Shown here one piece after another: positions 1-6,364 of a stretch of DNA of 6,749 bases. Source of the DNA: Armatimonadota bacterium (lineage in GTDB: Bacteria > Armatimonadota > DTGP01 > JAHWJO01); NCBI GenBank assembly GCA_019348365.1, contig JAHWJO010000263.1, forward strand, positions 1 through 6,749, read 5' to 3'. The position numbers were made by a program, and so were the translations under genes. The notes below the pieces were generated by a model. That model searched no databases. It was given only the letters and a program-made list of their open reading frames with translations, and was not told where the DNA came from. Within the stretch, counting starts at the first letter, position 1. Every line of letters starts with the position of its first letter.

Positions 1-109
1 CCCCCCCCAACCGCCGACCCCCCCCGCCCGCCGCGCCCCCCGGCCCCGCCCCCACCCCCCCCCCCCCCCCCCCGCCCCGGCCCCCCCCCCCCCCCGGGCG
101 CCCCCCCCC
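1..109. other. C-rich low-complexity contig end, probable sequencing/assembly artefact
   Basis: The first 112 bases contain no T at all and only a few A and G; the rest is runs of C up to about 15 long. From about position 110 the sequence abruptly becomes normal coding DNA that reads in frame into a TerC protein. The last codons before the switch read Ala-Pro-Pro-Pro-Gly-Tyr. In TerC proteins the residues before this Gly-Tyr are normally hydrophobic or aromatic, which fits real codons overwritten by C. Two-colour Illumina chemistry calls loss of signal as G, so the reverse complement of such a read end would look exactly like this. I infer an artefact and would not trust any base here. Confidence 0.8.
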
Positions 110-886
110 GGCTACCTCCTCGAAAAGTCCCACACGGTGGACAACATCGTCCTCTTCGTCCTCCTCTGCACGTACTTCCGCGTGCCGCCTCAGTTCCAGC
201 ACCGCGTCCTCTTCTGGGGCGTGGTGGGGGCGCTGATCATGCGGGGCGCGCTCATCCTCATCGGCGCGGTGCTGCTCGCCCGGTTCCACTGGATCCTCTA
301 CCTCTTCGGGGCGTTCCTCGTGCTCACAGGAATCAAGCTGTTCGTGATGAAGGGTAAGGAGATGGACCCCGGCAAGAACCCGATGGTCAAGCTATTGAAG
401 CGCCTCATGCCATTCACCCCCGACTACCACGGGTCGAAGTTCTTCGTCCGGAAAGAGGGCCTGCTCGTCGCCACGCCCCTCTTCCTCGTCCTGATCCTGG
501 TGGAAACGACGGACCTGATCTTCGCGCTGGACTCCATCCCCGCGATCTTCGGCATCACCCGCGATCCGTTCATCGTCTTCAGCTCCAACGTATTCGCCAT
601 CCTCGGCCTGCGCTCGCTGTATTTCCTGCTGGCGGGGGTGATGAACCGGTTTCATTACCTCCATTACGGCCTCGCGCTGGTGCTCATCTTCATCGGGACG
701 AAGATGATGATCGCCGATCTCTACAAGATCCCGGTGGGGATCAGCCTCGGAGTCATCGCGCTGATCCTGGGGACCTCCGTGGCGGCATCGCTGATGAAGC
801 CAGTCCCGGAGGGAAAAGAGGGGGATCAGCTATCGGAGGAGGGAGAGATTCCGGAGCCCCAACCCGCCGCCGGAGCGCTGCATTAA
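110..886 (+). CDS. TerC/Alx-family integral membrane protein, 5' truncated
   Basis: The readable part starts GYLLEKSHTVDNIVLF, the conserved first-acidic-motif helix of TerC proteins, so the real start lies upstream in or beyond the C-rich edge. The GTG at 137 encodes the Val of the VDN motif and is not the start. About 258 residues are readable, against roughly 310-330 for full Alx-type proteins, so about 60 N-terminal residues are lost. Around seven hydrophobic segments are visible. The second hallmark, VETTDLIFALDSIPAIFGI (about 500-560), carries the family's conserved acidic residues, and RDPFIVFSSNVFAILGLR follows. The motifs FHWILYLFGAFL and DYHGSKFFVRKEG match the Alx subgroup (TIGR03718 type). 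Known members act in metal homeostasis, with Mn(II) export shown for Alx and related proteins, and in tellurite or alkaline-pH responses. The substrate here is inferred. The acidic C-terminal tail after about 800 is presumably cytoplasmic. The zinc-ribbon gene starts 71 bp downstream on the same strand. Confidence 0.9.
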   Translation, partial: GYLLEKSHTVDNIVLFVLLCTYFRVPPQFQHRVLFWGVVGALIMRGALILIGAVLLARFHWILYLFGAFLVLTGIKLFVMKGKEMDPGKNPMVKLLKRLMPFTPDYHGSKFFVRKEGLLVATPLFLVLILVETTDLIFALDSIPAIFGITRDPFIVFSSNVFAILGLRSLYFLLAGVMNRFHYLHYGLALVLIFIGTKMMIADLYKIPVGISLGVIALILGTSVAASLMKPVPEGKEGDQLSEEGEIPEPQPAAGALH

Positions 887-944
887 CTACAATCCATAGT
901 ATGAATTCATGTGTGAACCGAATTCCGACATGAACGACGCGTGA

Positions 945-950
945 AAGGAG
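945..950 (+). promoter_or_regulatory. Ribosome binding site deciding the zinc-ribbon gene start
   Basis: AAGGAG lies 1 nt before the ATG at 952 and 7 nt before the in-frame ATG at 958. Only the second spacing is functional for a Shine-Dalgarno sequence, so 958 is chosen as the start and the N-terminus becomes MRCPVC. Confidence 0.75.
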
Positions 951-957
951 CATGACC

Positions 958-1251
958 ATGCGATGCCCCGTCTGCACCGACGTGGATCTGACGATGACCG
1001 ACCGCCAGGGCGTGGAGATCGACTACTGTCCGAACTGCCGGGGGGTCTGGCTGGACCGGGGGGAACTGGACAAGATCATCGAACGGTCCGCTGCCCTCAC
1101 ACCCGAACGCCCCGAGCCGGTCCGGGACCGCCCCGCCGAGCGTCCCCGGTACGAGGATCGGGGCGAGCGGCGCTACGAAGGCGGATACGACGATTACGCC
1201 CGGCGAAAGAAGAAGAAAGGGTTCCTCGGGGAACTGTTCGACTTCGACTGA
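958..1251 (+). CDS. Small zinc-ribbon protein, zf-TFIIB type
   Basis: The protein has 97 residues. It opens MRCPVC with the first zinc knuckle (Cys3, Cys6). The second knuckle is YCPNCRGVWLDRGEL (Cys24, Cys27), the diagnostic pattern of the zf-TFIIB family (PF13453), so one four-cysteine zinc site is expected. Residues 45-85 are a charged Pro/Arg/Glu-rich, low-complexity linker. The C-terminus is a basic KKKK patch followed by GFLGELFDFD, an ending I recall as common in this family. The biochemical role of these proteins is not established and the name only describes the fold. It lies 71 bp after the TerC gene on the same strand with no clear terminator between them, so co-transcription is possible. 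The ATG at 952 would add two residues but is too close to the ribosome binding site. Confidence 0.85.
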   Translation: MRCPVCTDVDLTMTDRQGVEIDYCPNCRGVWLDRGELDKIIERSAALTPERPEPVRDRPAERPRYEDRGERRYEGGYDDYARRKKKKGFLGELFDFD

Positions 1252-1314
1252 GAATCCGGTGTCTTCCCCTCTCCGGCACCGGCAGTGAAGCTGGAAGGGG
1301 TGCCAGAATGTGGA

Positions 1315-1383
1315 AAAGATCGCCCACCCCCTTCCGTGTGTCCTCTTAAGGAGAGAATGTACGGAAGGGGGTGGGCGATCTTT
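1315..1383. terminator. Perfect 23-bp inverted repeat, probable bidirectional terminator
   Basis: Bases 1315-1337 and 1361-1383 are exact reverse complements over 23 bp, around a 23-nt loop. The innermost loop bases can add G-U pairs, and TCCT/AGGA inside the loop (1341-1344 and 1349-1352) can form a small internal hairpin. Each arm is GC-rich with an AAAGAT/ATCTTT outer end. A read-through transcript therefore ends in U-rich sequence on both strands: TTTGTTAT on the + strand and TTTTCC on the - strand. It sits between the convergent zinc-ribbon gene (stop at 1251) and the Uma2 gene (stop at 1405), exactly where a shared terminator is expected. The stem is longer and more perfect than most intrinsic terminators. 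No target-site duplication flanks it. Confidence 0.75.
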
Positions 1384-1404
1384 GTTATCTACAGTCGGGG
1401 AGGC

Positions 1405-1950
1405 TTACTCGATCTCGAAGAGTTCCGCAACCCTGGCATGAAATCCGGGGAGCAGGTCGCCCCCTTCGATCTCGTCCTCCGCTTCCAAGGTGACGGATTC
1501 CGTGGGAGAGGTGTAGACCCTCAGCCGCCGGGGTTCGGGGAAGAGGTGCCACACCTGCTTCGCGCTGGATTCGAAAGACTCCTCCACCTTGCGGATCATC
1601 TCTCCCCGATCTTCAGAGACGGAAATCACCTCGATACAGAGATCCGGGGCGGCATCACCAAACGCGTTTGGCGTTATCCCACCGGGCAGGCGCTCCTTCA
1701 ACGTGAAGGAGATATCCGGGCAACGGATATTCCCCGATTTCATACGGAACCCGGCTGAAGAAGCGGAAAGGGTCCCTCTCCCCCGCGTGAAGGGGTGCAG
1801 CATCGCTCCAACGTGCATCACAATGGCATCATGTCTCATATAGACCGGGGACACTATCTTTGCCTCTCCCTCCACTAGCTCGTACTTGTAACCGTCTTCC
1901 GGCAGGCGCAGGAATTCGTCTTCAGTCATCCGAGCTTTCGAGATCGCCAT
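1405..1950 (-). CDS. Uma2 family (DUF820) restriction-endonuclease-fold protein
   Basis: The protein has 181 residues, the usual length for the family (PF05685). The N-terminus MTEDEFLRLPEDGYKYELVEGE (residues 8-29) is the standard Uma2 opening, followed by a SPVYMRH segment. The PD-(D/E)xK-like core is visible as IRCPDISF (Pro78, Asp79), then APDLCIEVIS (Asp103, Glu107), with Lys121 as candidate catalytic lysine and a VWHLFPEPRRLRVY strand near 133-146. The usual SPSD turn reads SVSED here. Members are predicted nucleases, often in many copies per genome; cellular roles are largely unknown and activity is not shown here. The start at 1950 has an AAGGACGGAG ribosome binding site (1958-1967) lying wholly in the 17-bp gap after the cytochrome gene, so the two are probably co-transcribed. 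GC is lower than in the neighbouring cytochrome gene (34 of 60 and 29 of 60 in two counted lines). Confidence 0.88.
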   Translation of the reverse strand: MAISKARMTEDEFLRLPEDGYKYELVEGEAKIVSPVYMRHDAIVMHVGAMLHPFTRGRGTLSASSAGFRMKSGNIRCPDISFTLKERLPGGITPNAFGDAAPDLCIEVISVSEDRGEMIRKVEESFESSAKQVWHLFPEPRRLRVYTSPTESVTLEAEDEIEGGDLLPGFHARVAELFEIE

Positions 1951-1967
1951 AGTGATGCTCCGTCCTT

Positions 1968-4900
1968 CTAGCTCTTCGTGATCGCCTCGTCGAGGTTGAG
2001 GAGGGTACTCGCCACCGTCGTCCAGGTTGCCAGCTCCACCGGGTCCAGCCGTTCGTTCCGCTTCGATTCACCGACGGCGAGGAGCTTCTTCGCGCCTTCC
2101 CTGTCCTTGTTGAACCGCAGCATCTCCTGGTTGTAGAGGCCGAGAAGCACGCTCATCTCCTCGTCCGCCGGCTCGCGGGAGAGGACCAGCCGGAACGCGT
2201 ACCGGAGGCGGTCCTTCACGGCGGCGACGGGCTCGGATTCTCCCATGACGGCGGGGTTGCGCGGCGCGCCCTCCGCCTCTACCAGCAGCCGCTCGGCGAG
2301 CTTGCGGGCGGCCTCCACGTAGGTCGGATCGTTCATCAGAACGAGGGCCTGGAGGGGCGTATTCGTCACAGAGCGGCGCACGATGCAGAACTCCCGTTCC
2401 GGCGCGTCGAAGGTCTGGAGCGAGGGGGGCGGCACGGTGCGCTTCCAGAAGGTGTACATGCTCCGTCGGTAGAGGGCTTCACCCTTATCCTGCTCGTAGA
2501 ACTGCGCGGTGAAGCCGCCCTTGAACGAGATCTCCTCCCAGAGCCCGGCGGGCTGGTAAGGCCGCACGCTCGGGCCGCCGATCTTCTCCCCGAGCAGCCC
2601 GCTCACCGCGAGGGCCTGGTCCCGGATGAACTCGGCGGGGAGGCGGACTCGCGGCCCCCGCGCAAGCAGCCGGTTCTCCGGGTCCTTCTCCCGCAGCTCC
2701 GGCGTGAGCTTCGAGGACTGCCGGTACGCCGACGAAGTGACGATCATCCGGACCATCGCCTTGGTGTCCCAGCCGGTGCGCATATACTCCGTGGCGAGCC
2801 AGTCGAGAAGCTCGGGATGGGAGGGGCGCTCGCCCTGCACGCCGAAGTCCTCCGAGGTCTTCACCAGCCCCGTCCCGAAGAGCATCTGCCACAGGTGGTT
2901 AACCGCCACCCGCGAGGTGAGGGGGTGCTGCGGGTCCACGAGCCACTGCGCGAGGCCGAGGCGGTTGCGCGCTGCGCCGGGGGGCATGGCCGGGAGGAAC
3001 CCCGGCGTGCCCGGCGACACCTTCTCGCCCTTCTGGTCGTACATGCCGCGCAGGAGGACGCGGGTCTCGCGGGGCTTGTCGAGCTCCTTCATCACCATGG
3101 TGGTTGGGATCGCGTTGTCGTGGTCGTCGCGCATCTTGCGGGCTTCGGCCAGCGCCGCCGAGAGCTTCTTGTGCGGCTCGTCCACGTTATCCAGGTAGTA
3201 CTTCTTCAGGGTCTCTTTCTGCTTGTCGTCGCGCTTCACCGCCGGGGTGGCGAGGATCGGGCGGAGGAGCATGAACCCCGCGAGGTGGCTCACTTCAGCC
3301 GGGGCAAGTTCGCGGTCGTAGATCCGTACCTCGTCGATGAGGCCTCGGAACGGCGCGCCGGGGGTCCGCCGCCCGATCCGCGCAGGCTTGTCGGTCCAGA
3401 TCGTGCCGGAGAGCTTGTCGTGGGTGACTTCCATCTCGGCGGGTTGGCCGTTCACGTACACCTTCACGCCCTTGGCTTTCGAGGAGCCGTCGTAAGTGAC
3501 GAACAGGTGAGACCACTGCTTCTGGGGGACGGCATTTTTCGCGTTGACGCGAATCGCGTTCCCCTCCCACTCGTGGACGAGGTGGACGAACGCCTTGCCG
3601 TCGCCGAGGTAGAGGTCCCAGCCCCGGAACTTCGCGTCGTCGTCCATGCGGGAGAGGACAGTCATCGCGCCGCCGGCGGTGGGGTAGACCCACGCGCCGT
3701 AGGAGAATTTGTTTGTGCGGTCGAGGTCCGGCGTGGAGGCGAGCTCGACGTGGGTGTCGCCGTCGAACTCGAACGCGCCCGCGAACTGGCCGTCCTTCCA
3801 TGCGGCCTTGCCCTTCACCGCGCCCGATCCTTTCCCCGCGGCATCCTTCGCCGCCTCACCCGATTTATCGTCGAGGGGGTAGTGGGCGACGAGCCCGGCG
3901 GTCTGGGGCGTCTCCTTCGCCAGCGCGGCGAGGGTCGTCTTCTCCCACTCAGCCTGGGCGGGTCCCGCTTCAGCGACGCGGGCCTTCAGAGCGTTCTCGG
4001 CTTCGGCGAGCTTCGCGTTCAGCTCCTCCAGTTTCTGCGTCTGCTCCGGCGTAGGGACCTTCATCATCGGGTTGGCGTTGCCCTTCTGGCCGTCCAGCCC
4101 CTGCTCGGCGATGCTGTTGAAGAAGGCGTAGAGCTTGTAGTAGTCGTTCTGGGTGACGGGGTCGTACTTGTGGTCGTGGCACTGGGCGCACTTCACCGTC
4201 AGGCCCATGAAGGCAGTGGTGGTCGTGTCGATCCGGTCGAAGACGTAGGCGGCCTGGTACTCTTCCGGGATGGCCCCGCCCTCGAAGTTGATGGGATGGT
4301 TGCGATTGAAGCCGGAGGCGATCTTCTGGTCCATGGTGGCGTTGGGGAGCATGTCGCCCGCGAGCTGCCAGGTGAGGAACTGGTCGTAGGGGAGGTTCTG
4401 ATTGTACGCGCGGATGACCCAGTCGCGCCAGGGCCACATGTCGCGGTGGCTGTCGATATGGTAGCCGTGGGTGTCGGCGTAACGGGAGAGGTCGAGCCAC
4501 TGGAGGGCCATCCGCTCGCCGTAGTGGGGGGAGGCGAGGAGGCGGTCCACCGCGCGCTCGTACGCGCCGGGCTGGTCGTCGGCGAGGAAGGCGCGGACCT
4601 CGTCCGGGGCGGGGGGCAGGCCCGTCAGGTCGAAGGTGACGCGGCGCAGGAGCGTGATCTTTCCGGCTTCGGGGGCGGGTTTCAGCCCTTCGCCCTCCAT
4701 CCGGGCGAGGAGGAACCGGTCCACGGGGTTGCGGGGCCAGTCGGCCTGTTGTACCGGGGGCGGGGTGACGCGCCGGGGCGGGAGGAACGCCCAGTGACGG
4801 CCGTAGGATGCGCCCTGCTCGACCCAGTTTCGCAGCGTCTCGATCTGCTCTTTTGTGAGGGTCTTGTGGGAAGAGGCGGGCGGCATTTTCATCGGGCCGT

Positions 4901-5198
4901 CCATGGTGATCCGCTGGATCAGGCTGCTCTTCTCCGGCTTGCCGGGGACCACGGCGGCGAATCCGGAGGCGAGCTTCATCATCGCGCCTTCGGGGGTGTC
5001 GAGCCGCAGCCCGGCCATGCGGGTCTTCGGGTCGAAGCCGTGGCAGGCGAAGCAGTTATTGGAGAGGAGGGGCCGCACGTCGCGGTTGAAATCGACGCGC
5101 GGAGCCGAGGCGTTCGCCAGGGAAGTAAGGGCGAACAGCCCGAACAGCCCCCAGAGCGCCCCGATGGTGTTTCTGCCCCTCTTTTTGATCACAAACAT
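1968..5198 (-). CDS. Secreted planctomycete-type cytochrome protein: PSCyt1, DUF1549, LamG-like, DUF1553
   Basis: The protein has 1076 residues. A Sec signal peptide is clear: a basic start (KKRGR), a hydrophobic core at about 11-29 and likely cleavage after ASA (30-32). Residues 35-130 form the planctomycete cytochrome C domain (PF07635), with haem motif CFACH (49-53) and a distal MKMPP motif (103-107) that can supply the methionine ligand. Residues 154-363 are DUF1549 (PF07583), with a second CxxCH, CAQCHDHKYDP, at 337-347. A charged, probably coiled-coil stretch spans 384-425. Residues 434-640 are a LamG/concanavalin-like domain (FDGDTHVEL, YGAWVYPT, GLIDEVRIYDREL). Residues 742 to about 1065 are DUF1553 (PF07587; SRVAVNHLWQMLFG, TNTPLQALVLMNDPTYVEAA). 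Such proteins are thought to work outside the cytoplasmic membrane, probably in electron transfer coupled to polysaccharide use; the LamG domain suggests glycan binding. This role is inferred. The start has GAGGA 7 nt upstream. The gene is very GC-rich (48 of 60 in one counted line). Confidence 0.95.
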   Translation of the reverse strand: MFVIKKRGRNTIGALWGLFGLFALTSLANASAPRVDFNRDVRPLLSNNCFACHGFDPKTRMAGLRLDTPEGAMMKLASGFAAVVPGKPEKSSLIQRITMDGPMKMPPASSHKTLTKEQIETLRNWVEQGASYGRHWAFLPPRRVTPPPVQQADWPRNPVDRFLLARMEGEGLKPAPEAGKITLLRRVTFDLTGLPPAPDEVRAFLADDQPGAYERAVDRLLASPHYGERMALQWLDLSRYADTHGYHIDSHRDMWPWRDWVIRAYNQNLPYDQFLTWQLAGDMLPNATMDQKIASGFNRNHPINFEGGAIPEEYQAAYVFDRIDTTTTAFMGLTVKCAQCHDHKYDPVTQNDYYKLYAFFNSIAEQGLDGQKGNANPMMKVPTPEQTQKLEELNAKLAEAENALKARVAEAGPAQAEWEKTTLAALAKETPQTAGLVAHYPLDDKSGEAAKDAAGKGSGAVKGKAAWKDGQFAGAFEFDGDTHVELASTPDLDRTNKFSYGAWVYPTAGGAMTVLSRMDDDAKFRGWDLYLGDGKAFVHLVHEWEGNAIRVNAKNAVPQKQWSHLFVTYDGSSKAKGVKVYVNGQPAEMEVTHDKLSGTIWTDKPARIGRRTPGAPFRGLIDEVRIYDRELAPAEVSHLAGFMLLRPILATPAVKRDDKQKETLKKYYLDNVDEPHKKLSAALAEARKMRDDHDNAIPTTMVMKELDKPRETRVLLRGMYDQKGEKVSPGTPGFLPAMPPGAARNRLGLAQWLVDPQHPLTSRVAVNHLWQMLFGTGLVKTSEDFGVQGERPSHPELLDWLATEYMRTGWDTKAMVRMIVTSSAYRQSSKLTPELREKDPENRLLARGPRVRLPAEFIRDQALAVSGLLGEKIGGPSVRPYQPAGLWEEISFKGGFTAQFYEQDKGEALYRRSMYTFWKRTVPPPSLQTFDAPEREFCIVRRSVTNTPLQALVLMNDPTYVEAARKLAERLLVEAEGAPRNPAVMGESEPVAAVKDRLRYAFRLVLSREPADEEMSVLLGLYNQEMLRFNKDREGAKKLLAVGESKRNERLDPVELATWTTVASTLLNLDEAITKS

Positions 5199-5205
5199 GC
5201 GGTAT

Positions 5206-5210
5206 TCCTC
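5206..5210 (-). promoter_or_regulatory. Ribosome binding site of the cytochrome gene
   Basis: On the - strand GAGGA is followed by ATACCGC and then the ATG at 5198, a 7-nt spacing. This supports the chosen start, which also gives a complete signal peptide. Confidence 0.7.
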
Positions 5211-5253
5211 ACCTGTGGCTCATCAAGCCGACCGAAGCGTTAAGATGTACGGG

Positions 5254-5259
5254 TATAAT
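5254..5259 (+). promoter_or_regulatory. Candidate -10 element TATAAT facing the RsbRD_N-like gene
   Basis: An exact TATAAT lies in the divergent spacer on the + strand, about 180 nt before the ATG at 5437. No convincing -35 hexamer sits 16-18 nt upstream of it. If used, it would give a long leader of about 170 nt in which I see no recognisable riboswitch. Confidence 0.22.
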
Positions 5260-5282
5260 GGCTATGTTGCGCGGTTATCCCT

Positions 5283-5312
5283 ATATTACCATTGATGGTG
5301 TAGATCAGTCAC
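5283..5312 (-). promoter_or_regulatory. Candidate sigma-70-like promoter for the cytochrome gene
   Basis: Read on the - strand, GTGACT (5307-5312; TGAC core of the -35 consensus) is followed after 18 nt by TAATAT (5283-5288). A TG one base upstream of it makes an extended -10. Transcription would begin near 5276 and leave a leader of about 78 nt before the ATG at 5198. This is pattern matching only, and the organism's promoter consensus is unknown. Confidence 0.3.
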
Positions 5313-5436
5313 TTGTTACCGATTCTTTTGTGGACAATAGCGCGACGGAAAGAGTTGTACGGAGATAAGAAGATGAGGACGATAGGGACGCAGGATCAGG
5401 AGAGCGGGAGGCGGGCCGAGTGAAGAGTTTGCAATC

Positions 5437-5880
5437 ATGAGCGATGCTACGCAGAGTCCGTCCGAAGCGGCGGCGCGGCTGACGCAGCTCATCCCGGAGA
5501 TCCTCCGGCAGTGGGAGAGCATCGTCCGGAGCGAGATTTCCCCTGCTCGCGACGAGGACCGCCCCCAGTTGCTCGACTCGCTCCCCCAATTCCTCATGCG
5601 CCTGGTGGAGGACCTGGAGGCGAACGATCCGCAGCGCGATCCCATCGACGTAGTGAAAGCCCGCGAGCACGGGGAGCAGCGCGCCCGCCTCGACGGTTAC
5701 ACGCTCCAGCAGGTCATCCGGGAGTACCACCTGCTGAGGCGAGTCCTGTCGGACCTGCTGGAGAGCCAGCGGCCCCTGAGCCGGGATGCCGACCGGATCG
5801 TGCAGGGGGCGATTGACCTTGCGGTGCAGAAGGCGTCCGCCCAATTCGTGGAGAGCCTGGCGCAGCGGAGGGAAGAGTGA
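5437..5880 (+). CDS. Stand-alone RsbRD_N-like sensor domain protein
   Basis: The protein has 147 residues, is all helical in appearance, and has no signal peptide or membrane segment. The pattern EILRQWESIVRSE (21-33), then AREHGEQRARLDGYTLQQVI (75-94) and REYHLLRRVLSDLL (95-108), matches the RsbT co-antagonist RsbRD N-terminal domain (PF14361). This globin-like helical input domain is normally fused in front of a STAS domain or a PAS/histidine kinase; His78 and the Glu-Tyr pair 96-97 are its typical conserved positions. Here the stop follows the domain directly and the next gene is on the opposite strand, so no output domain is present. It could be a free sensor acting in trans or a relic of a longer kinase. 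The ATG at 5437 is the only start after the in-frame TAG at 5383, but the ribosome binding site (a weak GAAGAG at 5422-5427) is poor. The assignment is from memory of the family pattern. Confidence 0.75.
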   Translation: MSDATQSPSEAAARLTQLIPEILRQWESIVRSEISPARDEDRPQLLDSLPQFLMRLVEDLEANDPQRDPIDVVKAREHGEQRARLDGYTLQQVIREYHLLRRVLSDLLESQRPLSRDADRIVQGAIDLAVQKASAQFVESLAQRREE

Positions 5881-5898
5881 GAGGAGGGCGGCTGTGGG

Positions 5899-6354
5899 TC
5901 AGGGTTGTAGTGAGCCCTGCTCTTCCCGTCCGGTATCCAAATCCGCCCGGCGATGCCATCGTAGGTCCCAAATCTCCGCCGAATCGGAGAGGATGACGTG
6001 GATCGCTTCCGCCGCTTCGGGACGAATGTTCCGCTTGCGCCCGCCGAATAGGGATGCAATGAACCCGCAGTCGCGCTCCAACTCCCCAATCCAATCCCCC
6101 TCTTCGTTTTCGTCACCGGGCCGGAATCCGAGTACGAAGCAGTACTCCTGACCTTGGAGCTTGAAGCGGAGATACCACCCGAAGTCTTCCTGCCCCGGCT
6201 CTTCCTCAGCGTCGATTCCTCGGTCATAAAGCGCCTGAATCATCCACCGCGCCAGGTCGTCTCCAAAGCAGCAAGGGTTGATGAAGTGCTCCTTCGGCTC
6301 CGTCGTGTTGAACGCCGAGCTTTTGAAGGTAACGGTCGTGCGTTCCTGCGGCAT
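5899..6354 (-). CDS. Uncharacterised protein with INPCCFGDD motif
   Basis: The protein has 151 residues from the ATG at 6354, is soluble, and has no signal peptide or membrane helix. I recognise no named domain. Notable stretches are INPCCFGDDLARW (25-37, adjacent Cys28-Cys29), EPGQEDFGWYLRF (52-64), FRPGDENEEGDWIGELER (77-94) and, near the end, IHVILSDSAEIWDLRWH (118-134). The packed Asp, Glu and Trp residues suggest a compact alpha/beta protein. It lies 10 bp after the stop of the HEAT-like gene on the same strand, so they are very likely one transcript, and it converges with the gene ending at 5880. The 6354 start has a GGCGG stretch 6 nt upstream. An in-frame ATG at 6375, overlapping the upstream gene by 11 bp, would add MKNRRKS and cannot be excluded. 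Base composition is clearly less GC-rich than the cytochrome gene. Confidence 0.7.
   Translation of the reverse strand: MPQERTTVTFKSSAFNTTEPKEHFINPCCFGDDLARWMIQALYDRGIDAEEEPGQEDFGWYLRFKLQGQEYCFVLGFRPGDENEEGDWIGELERDCGFIASLFGGRKRNIRPEAAEAIHVILSDSAEIWDLRWHRRADLDTGREEQGSLQP
5900..5919 (+). terminator. Weak hairpin after the RsbRD_N-like gene
   Basis: CAGGGTT and AGCCCTG can pair over 7 bp with one G-U pair, around a 6-nt loop, 19 nt after the stop at 5880. Only a C/T-mixed tract follows, not a U-run, and it overlaps the 3' end of the convergent gene. It is a possible but unconvincing terminator. Confidence 0.2.
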
Positions 6355-6364
6355 CGATTTCCGC

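Noticed and set aside
1..136. A proline/glycine-rich N-terminal extension of the TerC protein.
   Set aside because: The codons before 110 come from the C-rich artefact, so no residue there is trustworthy.
901..934. The 10-bp palindrome ATGAATTCAT (901-910), and a 7-bp inverted repeat TTCATGT/ACATGAA (906-912 and 928-934) before the zinc-ribbon gene.
   Set aside because: Both are short, AT-rich and without any companion promoter or operator element, so they are compatible with chance.
1275..1304. A 6-bp inverted repeat GGCACC/GGTGCC just upstream of the long repeat.
   Set aside because: The stem is short, the loop is 18 nt and no U-run follows. The adjacent 23-bp repeat explains termination much better.
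1285..1758. A 157-codon + strand frame over the inverted repeat and the Uma2 gene.
   Set aside because: It runs through the terminator stem and lies antisense to the well-supported Uma2 protein. It has no ribosome binding site and no family resemblance.
2817..5243. An 808-codon open frame on the + strand opposite the cytochrome gene, and several shorter ones inside it.
   Set aside because: It is the mirror frame of a very GC-rich gene. Its translation has no recognisable domain and is repetitive in Val, Gly, Arg and Glu, while the - strand frame contains clear conserved families throughout.
5305..5844. - strand open frames across the RsbRD_N-like gene.
   Set aside because: They are shadows of the + strand gene and do not resemble any protein family, while the + strand product matches a known domain pattern.
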